From: Mesorhizobium sp. M3A.F.Ca.ET.080.04.2.1
Lineage (GTDB): Bacteria > Pseudomonadota > Alphaproteobacteria > Rhizobiales > Rhizobiaceae
Reading direction: 5' to 3'
DNA: 64,000 nt
Assembly (NCBI RefSeq): GCF_003952525.1
Contig: NZ_CP034451.1
Location: forward strand, 5,494,501 to 5,558,500
Part shown: one piece after another, positions 22,564 to 31,369 of the stretch
Numbering within the stretch: the first letter of the stretch is position 1
Layout of the letters: the number at the start of each line of letters is the position of its first letter
Program-made: the position numbers and the translations under genes
Notes under the pieces: generated by a model
Databases searched by the model: none
What the model was told of the DNA's origin: nothing
What the model saw: only the letters and a program-made list of their open reading frames with translations

Positions 22564-22792
22564 ACACTGGTTGTTCCGGCCCATGGTGGTTTCGATATGC
22601 GGCCCAGCGGCAGGGAGTGGATAAGCCGCTTTGAGCGGAGAGAGCAGGTCTTCCAGCCGGCGCCGGCGGGTTGCTTTTCATCCCTCAGTGCCTTTCGCGG
22701 TTGCAGACGCGCGGAAATTGAAAACATGTTCCTTGGGAACCGGGAGGGCTGGAGCCTGTTTCTTCCGAAACGCCGCGTTTCACGAGGATCGG

Positions 22793-23287
22793 ATGCTCGA
22801 AAAACATTTTACCAGGGTCGCCAATTGGGTGGCTCACCTGGCCGGCACGCCGCCGACCTTCGCCGTCTGCGTGCTGATCGTGTTGATCTGGGCGATCAGT
22901 GGCCCGCTCTTCGGCTTCTCGGATACCTGGCAACTGGTCATCAATACCGGCACCACCATCGTCACCTTTCTGATGGTGTTTCTCATCCAGAACACACAGA
23001 ACCGTGATGGGGCCGCGATTCAGACCAAGCTCGACGAACTGATCCGCGTCAGCCAGGCTCACAATCATTTCATCGGCATCGAGCACCTGACCGAATCCGA
23101 GGTCGAGGAGATCCGTTCCAAATGCGAAGCGGCGGCAAAGCGGCACGACCGCAAGATCGCCGAAACAGCAGCCAAGAAAGCCGTGGCTGGGAGGGCCGCG
23201 GCCAGCCACGACCGCAAGATCGCTGACGCAGCCGCAAAGAAGGCCGTGGCGAAGAAGAACGGCTCCAAGAAGAAAGCGGCGGCCTGA
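22793..23287 (+). CDS. Low-affinity iron permease family protein
   Basis: The 164-residue protein resembles the PF04120 'low affinity iron permease' family. Two membrane helices are visible (FAVCVLIVLIWAISGPLFG and IINTGTTIVTFLMVFLIQ-like). The family hallmark FLIQNTQNRDGAAIQTKLDELI follows at about residue 65. The C-terminus (about 115-164) is a Lys/Ala-rich tail with a repeated HDRKIA-AAKKAVA unit. ATG 22793 follows GAGGA. The iron-transport role rests on family naming and is weakly documented. Confidence 0.82.
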   Translation: MLEKHFTRVANWVAHLAGTPPTFAVCVLIVLIWAISGPLFGFSDTWQLVINTGTTIVTFLMVFLIQNTQNRDGAAIQTKLDELIRVSQAHNHFIGIEHLTESEVEEIRSKCEAAAKRHDRKIAETAAKKAVAGRAAASHDRKIADAAAKKAVAKKNGSKKKAAA

Positions 23288-23294
23288 GAGTCCG

Positions 23295-24155
23295 TCAGCG
23301 GTCCATGAAAGCCGCAAACGCATCCTTATGATCCGGATGCCAGCGCGACAGGGCCGGGCGGTTCTCGATGATGTCGCCGATCGCCCAGGCCATGCGCTTT
23401 TCGTCCGTCGGCCGCGCGACCTCGTTGTCGGGGCACAGGATGTAGAAATCGCCGCGTTTGAGCGACGCCAGCATGAAATCGATCACCTGCTCGCCCGTCC
23501 AGGCGCCGGCTGGTTTCTCCGTCGCGCCTTCGGTCAGGCCGGTATAGGTGAAGCCGGGAATGAGCAAATGCGCCGCGAGCTTCGAGCCGGGTTCGTTGCG
23601 GAGCGCATGTGCCAGTCCCTCGGTGAAGGTCTTCACGCCGGCCTTGGAGACGTTGTAGGCGAGATTGCCGGGTGGAGTGGTGATGCCTTGCTTGGAACCG
23701 GTGTTGATGATCAGGGCGGGCTTTCCCGACGCCAGCATGCGCGGCGCGAAAGCCTCGACGCCATGCACAACACCCCAGAAATTGATGTCAAAAAGTCGCT
23801 TCCAGGCATCTCGATTTTCCCATGGCTTGCCAGGGTTGTTGCCGACGCCCGCGTTGTTCATCAGCACCGAGACCGCACCGAAGGCGTTATGGGCAGTTTC
23901 GGCCAGCCGATCGACCTCGTCGGCCCTGGAAACATCCGTGGCGAGCGCGAGAACATCGCCGCCGAAGTCGGCGATCGCCTGCCGGGCCTGGTCGAGACGC
24001 GGGCCGCCGAGATCGGCAATCACCGTCTTCATGCCCATGGCCGCAAAGCGCTTCGCGGCGGCGAGTCCGATGCCGCTGGCGCCGCCGGTAATGACGGCGA
24101 CGTTGCCGGAGGCAAAGGCGGGCAGGGCAGACTGGATTTCGGCATCGCTGGTCAT
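23295..24155 (-). CDS. SDR family NAD(P)-dependent oxidoreductase
   Basis: A classical short-chain dehydrogenase/reductase of 286 residues. The cofactor-binding TGGASGIG is near residues 23-30, NNAGVG near 100, and the catalytic YNVSKAGVK (YxxxK) near 165. The acidic residue after the second strand (VIADLGG) suggests NAD preference. The C-terminal part (FYILCPDNEVARPTDEKRMAWAI) resembles SDR enzymes of unknown substrate. It converges with the iron-permease gene, seven bases apart. The substrate cannot be inferred. Confidence 0.88.
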   Translation of the reverse strand: MTSDAEIQSALPAFASGNVAVITGGASGIGLAAAKRFAAMGMKTVIADLGGPRLDQARQAIADFGGDVLALATDVSRADEVDRLAETAHNAFGAVSVLMNNAGVGNNPGKPWENRDAWKRLFDINFWGVVHGVEAFAPRMLASGKPALIINTGSKQGITTPPGNLAYNVSKAGVKTFTEGLAHALRNEPGSKLAAHLLIPGFTYTGLTEGATEKPAGAWTGEQVIDFMLASLKRGDFYILCPDNEVARPTDEKRMAWAIGDIIENRPALSRWHPDHKDAFAAFMDR

Positions 24156-24232
24156 GATTGAGGTCCTTGCTTTCAGTCGGGCCGAACTTAACGCCGGTCA
24201 GCGCCGAGACAAGCCTGGTTCGACCCAATAGG

Positions 24233-24312
24233 TTGACCGCAATGTGCGGCAACGAATTGACCGCAATGGCGGCAACGGATTGCCCGCAATGTGCGGCAAC
24301 GGGTTGACCGCG
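24233..24312. repeat. Three-copy tandem repeat of 23-24 bp with dyad units
   Basis: Units start at 24233, 24257 and 24280 with a partial fourth at 24304. The consensus is TTGACCGCAATGTGCGGCAA plus four variable bases. Each unit is itself a near-palindrome (TTG-C-CGCA and TGCGGCAA). The array lies between the SDR promoter region and a small unknown gene. Confidence 0.75.
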
Positions 24313-24356
24313 ACCGCGCGCGCCGCGCATTCTGCCGGCAAAGAGGAGTTCGACGA

Positions 24357-24638
24357 TTGACCGACTGGATCGGCATCCTGAAGGAACAGACCGCCACCGG
24401 CGACCAGATGGGCCGCGAGGTGCCCAAGATGCTTGGCAATCCCGATATCAGCGAGACGCAGGTCAAGACGTTGTTTTCGGCACTGGAGAAGCAGGCGGAT
24501 TTCGCCGAGAAGCTACGCATGGCACTGGAGAAGTTCGGCCATGATTTTCGGGTCATCAAGGCGGCCGAAAGGCTGGAGGAGCGCTATGCCGACCTTGCCG
24601 CCTCGGTCGCCGAGAGGCTGAAGGCGATGCGGGAGTAA
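24357..24638 (+). CDS. Small helical protein of unknown function
   Basis: I do not recognise this 93-residue protein. The likely start is TTG 24357, ten bases downstream of GAGGAG; no ATG or GTG lies close in frame. The sequence is predicted almost wholly helical and charged (ISETQVKTLFSALEKQADFAEKLRMALEKFG), without signal peptide, membrane segment or cysteines. It stands alone, downstream of a tandem repeat array. Codon use looks like its neighbours, which supports it being real. Confidence 0.6.
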   Translation: MTDWIGILKEQTATGDQMGREVPKMLGNPDISETQVKTLFSALEKQADFAEKLRMALEKFGHDFRVIKAAERLEERYADLAASVAERLKAMRE

Positions 24639-24660
24639 TCATTGTTTTTCGCATTTTGCG

Positions 24661-24686
24661 GACGGAAAACCGCTGCGCAGTTTTCC
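24661..24686. repeat. Rhizobial intergenic hairpin repeat, copy 3
   Basis: The core GGAAAACCGCTGCGCAGTTTTCC forms arms GGAAAAC/GTTTTCC. It sits between the convergent 3' ends of the small helical gene and the TMEM175-type gene, where it may also act as a terminator. Confidence 0.65.
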
Positions 24687-24696
24687 TGGAGTGGCG

Positions 24697-25278
24697 CTAG
24701 CTGCTTCTTTCGATCAGGCGTTCGAACCGCTTGTCAGGCACAAACCAGATGATGGCGACCAGGACGTAGATCGTCACGCTGATCCACTGGCTGAGCAAGG
24801 TCAGCAGAACGGCCGCAATGTAGAGCACCAGCGAGATCTTGCCCTTCTTGTCGTGGCCGATGGCTCTGGCGAAGGTCGTGTCGGCGCCGTGCAGATGGCC
24901 CAGCTTGACGACCAGGATGGTGTAGGCAACGGCGCAGAGCACAAGGTCGATGCCATAGACGGCGACCGGCACAGGCGCGAAGTGGTTCTCGCCCATATAC
25001 GCAGTCGTCACCGGCACCAGCGACAGCCAGAACAGAAGATTGAGGTTGGCCCACAGCACGCGTCCGTCGACGCGCTGCACGGTGTGGAACATGTTGTGCA
25101 GATTGTTCCAGTAGATGCCGACATTGATGAAGGACAGCACATAGCAGAAGAAGATCGGCCAGAGCGGCGCCAGTGCCGCGAGGTCCTCGCCATGCGGCAC
25201 CTTCAATTCGAGCACCATGATGGTGATGATGATGGCGACGACGCCATCAGTGAATGCTTCGACCCGTCCCTTGCCCAT
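24697..25278 (-). CDS. TMEM175 family (DUF1211) membrane protein
   Basis: The 193-residue protein matches bacterial TMEM175/DUF1211 proteins, some of which are potassium channels of lysosomal TMEM175 type. The family signature at helix 1, normally (R)xxxFSDGVxAI, is present as RVEAFTDGVVAIIITI, with Thr instead of Ser. Six hydrophobic helices are evident, including FFCYVLSFINVGIYWNNLHNMF. It is read divergently from an MFS gene. Channel activity has not been shown for this subgroup and is inference. Confidence 0.85.
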   Translation of the reverse strand: MGKGRVEAFTDGVVAIIITIMVLELKVPHGEDLAALAPLWPIFFCYVLSFINVGIYWNNLHNMFHTVQRVDGRVLWANLNLLFWLSLVPVTTAYMGENHFAPVPVAVYGIDLVLCAVAYTILVVKLGHLHGADTTFARAIGHDKKGKISLVLYIAAVLLTLLSQWISVTIYVLVAIIWFVPDKRFERLIERSS

Positions 25279-25417
25279 GGTTCCTCCCTGGCGGATCGTC
25301 CGAGATTACGAAATGGCGCCGCATAAGACCATACTGTCAGGATTGTCAGCAGCGCGTTGGGAAAGCGGAACGGCGCCACCATATAGGCGATTGGGCTTGC
25401 AACTCCCGGAGGTCGCC

Positions 25418-26626
25418 ATGACCAGCTACACCCAAACCATGCCGCGCGACAATGAAATCGGCGGCCGCGCCGGAACGGCTGCCGTCGCGGCAATGATCGC
25501 CGCGCTGTTTGCCGGCAGCACCGCGCTGACGCCGCTCTACGTCATCTATAAGCAGGCCTTCGGCTTTTCGCAGATCACGTTGACGCTGGTCTACGCCGTC
25601 TATGTGGTCGGCAATCTGGCGGCGCTGCTGTTCTTCGGCCGGCTGTCGGATGTTGTCGGCCGCCGTCCGGCCGCGCTGGCGGCGATGGCTGTAGCCGTCG
25701 TAAGCGCCTTGTTCTTTCTCTTCGCCGAAAATCTCGCATGGCTGGACATCGCCCGCATCCTGAGCGGCCTTGGCATAGGTGTCGGCGCGGGAACCGGGAC
25801 AGCCTGGCTTGCCGAACTGATCGAAGGTGAGGACAAATCGCGCGCCGCCATTATCGCCACCAGCACCAACTTCATCGGCCTGGGCGTCGGCGCGCTCTTA
25901 TCGGGGGTGCTAGCCCAATATGCGCCCTGGCCGTTGAGGCTGACATTCGGCGTCTACCTTGTCGTGCTGGCGCTGATCACCCTGCTGATCTGGCGCACGC
26001 AAGAGACGGTCTCCAGGCCGGGGCGAATTTCCGATGTCTCGATGCGACCTCGGCTTTCGGTTCCCGACAGCATCCGCGCGCAGTTCGTGGCGCCTGCGGT
26101 GACCGGCTTCGGCGCGATGGCGCTGGTCGGCTTCTATGCGGCGCTGGCGCCGAGCATCCTGGCGCAGCAACTCAATGCGACCAGTCACGCGGAGGCCGGC
26201 GGATTGTTCTTCGAACTGTCGATCGTGGCCGCGGCGACGATCCTGGTCACGGCGCGGCTGCCCAGCCGCTTCACCATGCTCGCCGCGCTCGTCCTGATGA
26301 TTCCGACCGTGGCGCTGATCGTCGCGGCACAGGTCTTCGCCTCGATGGCGATTATGATCGTTGCCACCGCGCTCTGCGGCGTGGCGGCGGCGCTCGGCTA
26401 TCGAGGCGGCCTGCAGGTGGTGAACCAGATCGCGCCAGGCAACCGCCGCGCCGAAGTGGTCTCGGCCTTCTTCATCTGCTGTTTCTGCGGCAACGCGCTG
26501 CCGGTCATCGGCATCGGTATCCTGTCGAGCTTGGCGAGCGCCACCGCGGCGAGCCTCGCCTTTGCCGGCATGATCACGATCTTCTCGATGGTGGCACTGG
26601 GGTTCGGCGCCAAATACGCAAAGTAA
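25418..26626 (+). CDS. MFS transporter
   Basis: This 402-residue protein of the major facilitator superfamily has about 12 membrane helices. The loop 2-3 signature is FFGRLSDVVGRRPAAL near residue 75. The ATG at 25418 follows CCGGAGG; a longer in-frame extension of 67 residues is low-quality sequence. The gene is monocistronic, divergent from the TMEM175-type gene, and ends before a good hairpin. The substrate is not predictable; the layout (ALTPLYVIYKQAFGFSQI) resembles drug/sugar efflux-type carriers. Confidence 0.86.
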   Translation: MTSYTQTMPRDNEIGGRAGTAAVAAMIAALFAGSTALTPLYVIYKQAFGFSQITLTLVYAVYVVGNLAALLFFGRLSDVVGRRPAALAAMAVAVVSALFFLFAENLAWLDIARILSGLGIGVGAGTGTAWLAELIEGEDKSRAAIIATSTNFIGLGVGALLSGVLAQYAPWPLRLTFGVYLVVLALITLLIWRTQETVSRPGRISDVSMRPRLSVPDSIRAQFVAPAVTGFGAMALVGFYAALAPSILAQQLNATSHAEAGGLFFELSIVAAATILVTARLPSRFTMLAALVLMIPTVALIVAAQVFASMAIMIVATALCGVAAALGYRGGLQVVNQIAPGNRRAEVVSAFFICCFCGNALPVIGIGILSSLASATAASLAFAGMITIFSMVALGFGAKYAK

Positions 26627-26676
26627 CGATCAGCCGGTTCGGCGTTTCGGCGAAAGCCGAGGGCACCCAAAATGGA

Positions 26677-26705
26677 TCAGGCCCGCGATGCTATCGCAGG
26701 CCTGA
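26677..26705. terminator. Bidirectional hairpin terminator between MFS and phytase-like genes
   Basis: TCAGGCCCGCGAT (26677-26689), loop GCT, ATCGCAGGCCTGA (26693-26705): 12 of 13 pairs match. The flanks (ATGGA / CATCCAT) extend the stem. It lies between two convergent genes, so it can serve both. Confidence 0.7.
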
Positions 26706-26752
26706 CATCCATGAATTTCTCGCAGGGCTGGGCCAAATGATACCCCATTGGG

Positions 26753-28240
26753 TCAGTTCGCGGCGAGGCTGTTTCCCGACAGGCCGGGCAGGGTGACCTG
26801 ATAGACCAGGAAAGTGGTGTCGACATCGGCGCCATCCTCGGCCTTGTAGGCCGCGCCGACCTGGAAACCGTCCTGGGTCAGGAAGTCGTTGTCATTGGCG
26901 ACGAACAGGAAATAATCGTCGGGCAGCTTCGGATCGAGCACGCTGACCAGCGACATCGCCTCCCACTTCTCCGAGAGGTTGTTCCTGTCGTTCGGCGCAC
27001 CATTATGCAGGCCGAAACGGCCGAGTTCGGCCTTGTCATTGATGTCAATAAATGTGGTGAGCTTGGCCGGTGTCACCGACGGATCGAGCACGCCCTTCGC
27101 AGCCACCGGCTTGTCGGCGGCATCGAACGGGCCGTTGGCGATGTCGGTCGCTCCCGATAGATCGACAATGTCGATCTTGCGATAGATCGACTCGTCGCCC
27201 TTCACGCCCTGGCCGTTGCCGCTGTCGCGCGCCAGCATCAGGAAGCTGTTGTCGGACAGCGCCACGATCTCGCTCTGCGCGGCCACCTTGGTCTTGCCTT
27301 TGGCGTCCTTGAACACCGGCAGCGGCACGACATATTCGTGCGCCAGCTTGAGGTGGGCGAGGTCGGAAGTATCATAGACCAGCGCACGGGTGTTCTGGCG
27401 GGTCGAGCCGGAATCGCCGCCATCCTGGCGGGTCGCCGATTGCAGCACGGCGATCAGGAACTTGCCATCGGGTGTCATCGACATGCCTTCGAGGCCCTGG
27501 TTGTTCTGGCGGCCGGTGTCGGGGTCCTTCGGGTCAGGCTCGGCGGCGCCCGCGCCAGGATTGTCGGAAGCGAAGTTCGGCTTGCCATGGCGCGTCGGCA
27601 CCAGGGCGGCCGGCGGTTGCGTCGCCGACATCAGGTGGCCGTCGGCCGAGAAGCGGTAGATGTTGGGACCGTACTCGTCGGAGATGAACATGGTGCCGTC
27701 GGGCAGCCGCACGATCGCCTCGTCGTCCAGGGCCAGTTTGCCGTTGTCGGCCTGCGGCAGCATCGGCATGTCGCCCGCGGCTGCACGCACGCCGTTCAAC
27801 GGATCGAGGCCGGTGGCGTCCACTCCCTTGTCGTCGGTCAGGAGGATGGTGTCGGCGACCGTCGGCTTGACGCCCGACTGTTCTTGTCCAGCCGCGGGTG
27901 CCGCGCCCGACGCGGTCGGGGCAAGCTCGATCGAGATCGTGTTGAGGCGCGGCCGGTAGTCGGTGGTGCCGACGACGTTGTAACCGCGGTCCGGCAGCAG
28001 CCAGAGCGAGCCTTTGTAGGTCGCGCCATCACGCGTCCAGGACCTGGTGTCGATCGCCATGCCGGAGCCGGAGCCGAAGGTCTCGCCGAACTTATCCTTC
28101 TGGCTGGCCGGAATGCGGCCGACGCCGACGAGGCCCTTGTTGACGTAAGCGGTGCCGTCGGCGAGCGCGGGATGTGAAACAGCGGAAGCAGCGAGCGTTG
28201 CGGCGATCAGCCAATACCCAGACGGACGCAGGGTCTTCAT
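26753..28240 (-). CDS. Secreted esterase-like/phytase-like beta-propeller protein
   Basis: The 495-residue protein has a signal peptide (LIAATLAASAVSHPALA, cleavage after about residue 27) and the 'esterase-like activity of phytase' fold (PF13449 type). Typical blocks are GSGSGMAIDTRSW, GSLWLLPDRGYNV, ADNGKLALDDEAIVRLPDGTMFISDEYGPNIYRFSADG, and NNQGLEGMSMTPDGKFL. It is probably periplasmic and binds calcium through its acidic loops. The true substrate is unknown; the phytase name comes from the family. It is monocistronic on the minus strand. Confidence 0.82.
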   Translation of the reverse strand: MKTLRPSGYWLIAATLAASAVSHPALADGTAYVNKGLVGVGRIPASQKDKFGETFGSGSGMAIDTRSWTRDGATYKGSLWLLPDRGYNVVGTTDYRPRLNTISIELAPTASGAAPAAGQEQSGVKPTVADTILLTDDKGVDATGLDPLNGVRAAAGDMPMLPQADNGKLALDDEAIVRLPDGTMFISDEYGPNIYRFSADGHLMSATQPPAALVPTRHGKPNFASDNPGAGAAEPDPKDPDTGRQNNQGLEGMSMTPDGKFLIAVLQSATRQDGGDSGSTRQNTRALVYDTSDLAHLKLAHEYVVPLPVFKDAKGKTKVAAQSEIVALSDNSFLMLARDSGNGQGVKGDESIYRKIDIVDLSGATDIANGPFDAADKPVAAKGVLDPSVTPAKLTTFIDINDKAELGRFGLHNGAPNDRNNLSEKWEAMSLVSVLDPKLPDDYFLFVANDNDFLTQDGFQVGAAYKAEDGADVDTTFLVYQVTLPGLSGNSLAAN

Positions 28241-28423
28241 GATTCATGTCCCCTTCAATAACGGTTGGTTTGAAGGGCAGGTGGAGCCCGCCTTCGAGGG
28301 CCGCTGAAGACCCAGGACTAGCGGTGTAGGACGCCAACATGATGGTTGCGTGACAGAGGCTGCGGGTTGCTGATGTTAATGGAAGGCGACGGGTGTCGGC
28401 GGATACTTGCGCGGCAGGGCAGC

Positions 28424-31189
28424 TCAGACCCCGGTGACGAAACCGTCCAGCACGCGTTTCTGGCCGGCTTTGTCGAAGTCGATGGTCAGCTTGTTGCCGT
28501 CGATGGCCGCGATGTTGCCGTTGCCGAATTTCTGGTGGAAGACGCGGTCACCGAGCTTGAAAGGGGACGGGGTGTCGGCCACCGATTTGGCCACCAGTTC
28601 GCCCTCGATGGTGCGGCCCTTGACGCTGGTGCGGCCGGCGCCATAGCCGGAGTCTGTTTCGCCATAGCCGATGCGTTCGACCTGGTGGCCGGAGCGCGTG
28701 CCCCAGTTGCGGTCGGTCGCCTCGGTGCGGTTCGCCTGCGCGCGCTGCCAGCCGGGGGTCGCATAAGTGTTGGAGAAGCTGCCCGATTTCTCGGTGCCGA
28801 TATTGTCGAAACGCGAGGCGCCATAGGGATTTTGCCGGCCGCCGCCGCGGCCGGAGGCGAAAGAGCCGCCGCCGTAAGGGTTGCCATAACCGCCGTAGCT
28901 GCTGCCGCTGTCGGCGACATCGACATGGGTTTCCGGCAATTCGTCGAGAAAGCGCGACGGGATCGTCGATTGCCACAGCCCATGGATCAAGCGGTTGGAG
29001 ACGAACCAGATGTGCAGGTTCTTCTTCGCCCGCGTCAGGCCGACATAGGCAAGCCGCCGTTCTTCCTCCAGCCCGGAGCGGCCGCCCTCGTCCAGCGCGC
29101 GCTGGTGCGGAAACAGGCCTTCCTCCCAGCCGGGGAGGAAGACGGTCTCGAATTCGAGGCCCTTGGCCGAATGCAGCGTCATGATCGACACCGCATCGAG
29201 CGACTCGCCCTGCTCAGCCTCCATCACCAGCGCGACATGCTCGAGGAAGGCGCGCAGCGACTCGTACTCCTCCATGGAGCGGATCAGCTCCTTGAGGTTT
29301 TCCAGCCGCCCGGGCGCCTCGGCCGAGCGGTCGTTCTTCCACATGTCGGTGTAGCCGCTCTCCTCGAGGATGGTCTCGGCGAGTTCGGTATGCGGCGTCG
29401 TTTCCAGCGCCTTTTGCCAGCGCTCGAAATTGGCTGCGACCTCACGCAGCGCCGCACGCGGCTTCGGCTTCAGCTCGTCGCTTTCGGCGAGTGTTGCGGC
29501 CGCCTCCAGCATCGGGATGCGCATGGCACGCGCCGTGTCGTGCATCTGGCGGATGGTGGCCTCGCCGAGGCCGCGCTTCGGGACGTTGACGATGCGCTCG
29601 AAGGCGAGGTCGTCACCGCTGTTGGCGACGACGCGGAAGAAGGCCAGCGCATCGCGGATTTCCAGGCGCTCGTAGAAGCGCGGGCCGCCGATGACGCGGT
29701 AGCTCAAGCCGAGCGTGATGAAGCGCTCTTCGAAGGCGCGCATCTGGAAGGACGCGCGGACCAGGATCGCCATGTCGTTGAGGTTGTGCCGATTGCCTTC
29801 TCTATCGGGGCGCTGATAGGCCTCGATGGTCTCGCCGATGGCACGCGCCTCTTCCTCCGAATCCCAGGCCGCATGGACATGGACCTTGTCGTCCTCGGGA
29901 TCGTTGCGGTCGGTGAACAGCGTCTTGCCGAAGCGGCCCTCATTGTGGGCGATGAGGTGGGAGGCGGCGCCCAGTATGTGCGCGGTCGAGCGGTAGTTGC
30001 GCTCCAGCCGGATGATGGTGGCGCCAGGGAAATCCTTGTCGAAGCGCAGGATGTTGTCAACCTCGGCGCCGCGCCAGCCATAGATCGACTGGTCGTCGTC
30101 GCCGACGCAGCAGATATTTACGCTCACGGGCTGTTCCGCGCCTGCCGGCGCGGGCCCTCTGCGGGGGCCTCGCAACGGCTCGGACGCCCGGTCGGGCTTG
30201 CGGCCTTCGGCCGAAATATCCCACTCATCGCTGCGGGCTAACGGTTCCTCTTCGGGAACGGGTGGTCTGTAGTGACCGCCCTCTGTTCTATCGATAGTCG
30301 ACTTCGTAGCGCCCGGTGTGCGGCCGCCCGGAGTCCCATTTCTCGAAGTTCCTGGCCTTTGCGCCAGCAGGCGCAGCCACATGTACTGCGCGGTGTTGGT
30401 GTCCTGGTACTCGTCGACCAGGATGTATTTGAACTTGCGGTGATAGTCCTTCAGCACGTCCGGATAGGCGCGGAAGATGCGGATCGGGTGATAGAGCAGA
30501 TCGCCGAAGTCGCAGGAATTCAGCGTCTGCAGCCGTTCCTGATAGGCCCTGTAGAGCTGGCGGCCCTTGCCGTTGCCGAAGCTGCGTGCATCGCCTTCCG
30601 CAATCTCGTCGGGGCCGAGACCCTTGTTCTTCCAGTTGTCGATCATCTGGGCGAACTGCTTGGCCGGCCAGCGCTTGTCGTCCAGCCCTTCGGCCTGGAT
30701 GATCTGCTTGATCAACCGCACCACGTCGTCGGTGTCGAGGATGGTGAAATCGGACTTCAGCCCGGCAAGCTCGGCATGGCGGCGCAGCAGCTTGACGCCG
30801 ATCGAGTGGAAAGTGCCGAGCCAGGGCATGCCCTCGACATTCTCGTCGCCGATCAGCAGTCCAATGCGCTGCTTCATCTCGCGGGCGGCCTTGTTGGTGA
30901 AGGTGACGGCCAGAATTTCTGAGGGCCAGGCCTTTTTGGTGTTGAGAATGTGGGCGATGCGCGTGGTCAGGACGCGCGTCTTGCCGGTGCCGGCGCCGGC
31001 CAGCACCAGCACGGGACCTTCGGTGGTTTCGACCGCCAGCCGCTGCTCGGGATTGAGGCCGTTGAGATAGTCGGGCGCGCGATTCTGCGCGCTGCGGGCG
31101 GCCATGGCGCGCGCGGCAATGCCGGACGGGGCCGCGGGCCGCGCATTCGGTTCGTCGAAGAAGGGCATATCTTCCGAAAAGCCGGGCAT
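28424..31189 (-). CDS. uvrD: UvrD/PcrA-type DNA helicase with a large in-frame insertion
   Basis: UvrD is a 3'-5' superfamily 1 helicase for nucleotide excision and mismatch repair. Walker A is AGAGTGKTRVLTTRI near residue 65, motif II ILVDEYQDTNTAQYMWL, motif III GDDDQSIYGWRGAEV, motif IV ERNYRSTAHILG, and the C-terminal motifs include TLHSAKGLEFETVFLPG and RRLAYVGLTRAKKNL. The tail is Gly/Tyr-rich and ends in a Tudor-like KLGDRVFHQKFGNG segment. ATG 31189 (921 residues) or GTG 31192 may start it. Between motifs II and III lies an extra block of about 76 residues, Pro/Gly/Arg/Glu-rich, encoded by palindromic DNA (30124-30353). The helicase otherwise appears complete. Confidence 0.94.
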   Translation of the reverse strand: MPGFSEDMPFFDEPNARPAAPSGIAARAMAARSAQNRAPDYLNGLNPEQRLAVETTEGPVLVLAGAGTGKTRVLTTRIAHILNTKKAWPSEILAVTFTNKAAREMKQRIGLLIGDENVEGMPWLGTFHSIGVKLLRRHAELAGLKSDFTILDTDDVVRLIKQIIQAEGLDDKRWPAKQFAQMIDNWKNKGLGPDEIAEGDARSFGNGKGRQLYRAYQERLQTLNSCDFGDLLYHPIRIFRAYPDVLKDYHRKFKYILVDEYQDTNTAQYMWLRLLAQRPGTSRNGTPGGRTPGATKSTIDRTEGGHYRPPVPEEEPLARSDEWDISAEGRKPDRASEPLRGPRRGPAPAGAEQPVSVNICCVGDDDQSIYGWRGAEVDNILRFDKDFPGATIIRLERNYRSTAHILGAASHLIAHNEGRFGKTLFTDRNDPEDDKVHVHAAWDSEEEARAIGETIEAYQRPDREGNRHNLNDMAILVRASFQMRAFEERFITLGLSYRVIGGPRFYERLEIRDALAFFRVVANSGDDLAFERIVNVPKRGLGEATIRQMHDTARAMRIPMLEAAATLAESDELKPKPRAALREVAANFERWQKALETTPHTELAETILEESGYTDMWKNDRSAEAPGRLENLKELIRSMEEYESLRAFLEHVALVMEAEQGESLDAVSIMTLHSAKGLEFETVFLPGWEEGLFPHQRALDEGGRSGLEEERRLAYVGLTRAKKNLHIWFVSNRLIHGLWQSTIPSRFLDELPETHVDVADSGSSYGGYGNPYGGGSFASGRGGGRQNPYGASRFDNIGTEKSGSFSNTYATPGWQRAQANRTEATDRNWGTRSGHQVERIGYGETDSGYGAGRTSVKGRTIEGELVAKSVADTPSPFKLGDRVFHQKFGNGNIAAIDGNKLTIDFDKAGQKRVLDGFVTGV
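30124..30353 (-). repeat. Palindrome-mosaic element inserted in frame in uvrD
   Basis: About 230 bp separate two conserved uvrD segments (LRLLAQRP and NICCVGDDDQ) that are normally only some ten residues apart. The DNA is a string of small inverted repeats: CCGCGCC/GGCGCGG (30136-30153), GGCCC/GGGCC (30153-30169), GCCCG/CGGGC (30186-30197), CGGCC/GGCCG (30201-30213), GTTCC/GGAAC (30244-30259), GGTC/GACC (30264-30277), CTATCGATAG (30288-30297), AGTCGACT (30296-30303), GCGGCCGC (30320-30327). It stays open in the uvrD frame and encodes hydrophilic sequence such as TEGGHYRPPVPEEEPLARSD. The exact ends are uncertain by some ten bases. Confidence 0.7.
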
Positions 31190-31369
31190 CACCCCGAATG
31201 TAGTGATTCGGGAGCGAAAGGCTAGAAGTGTCTCCGTTTTGTTCTATTTCTCCTTGTCCCACGCCAGCTTGACAGCCGTAGCTTGCGAGAGAAAGCTGCC
31301 GGCTGGGCAGGGACGGCGCCGTTGCTGGCGTGCCGCCGCAGGCGCGCAAACAGTCGAAGGAGTATCATC

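Noticed and set aside
24233..24312. CRISPR array
   Set aside because: Units are contiguous with no unique spacers and no cas genes are present.
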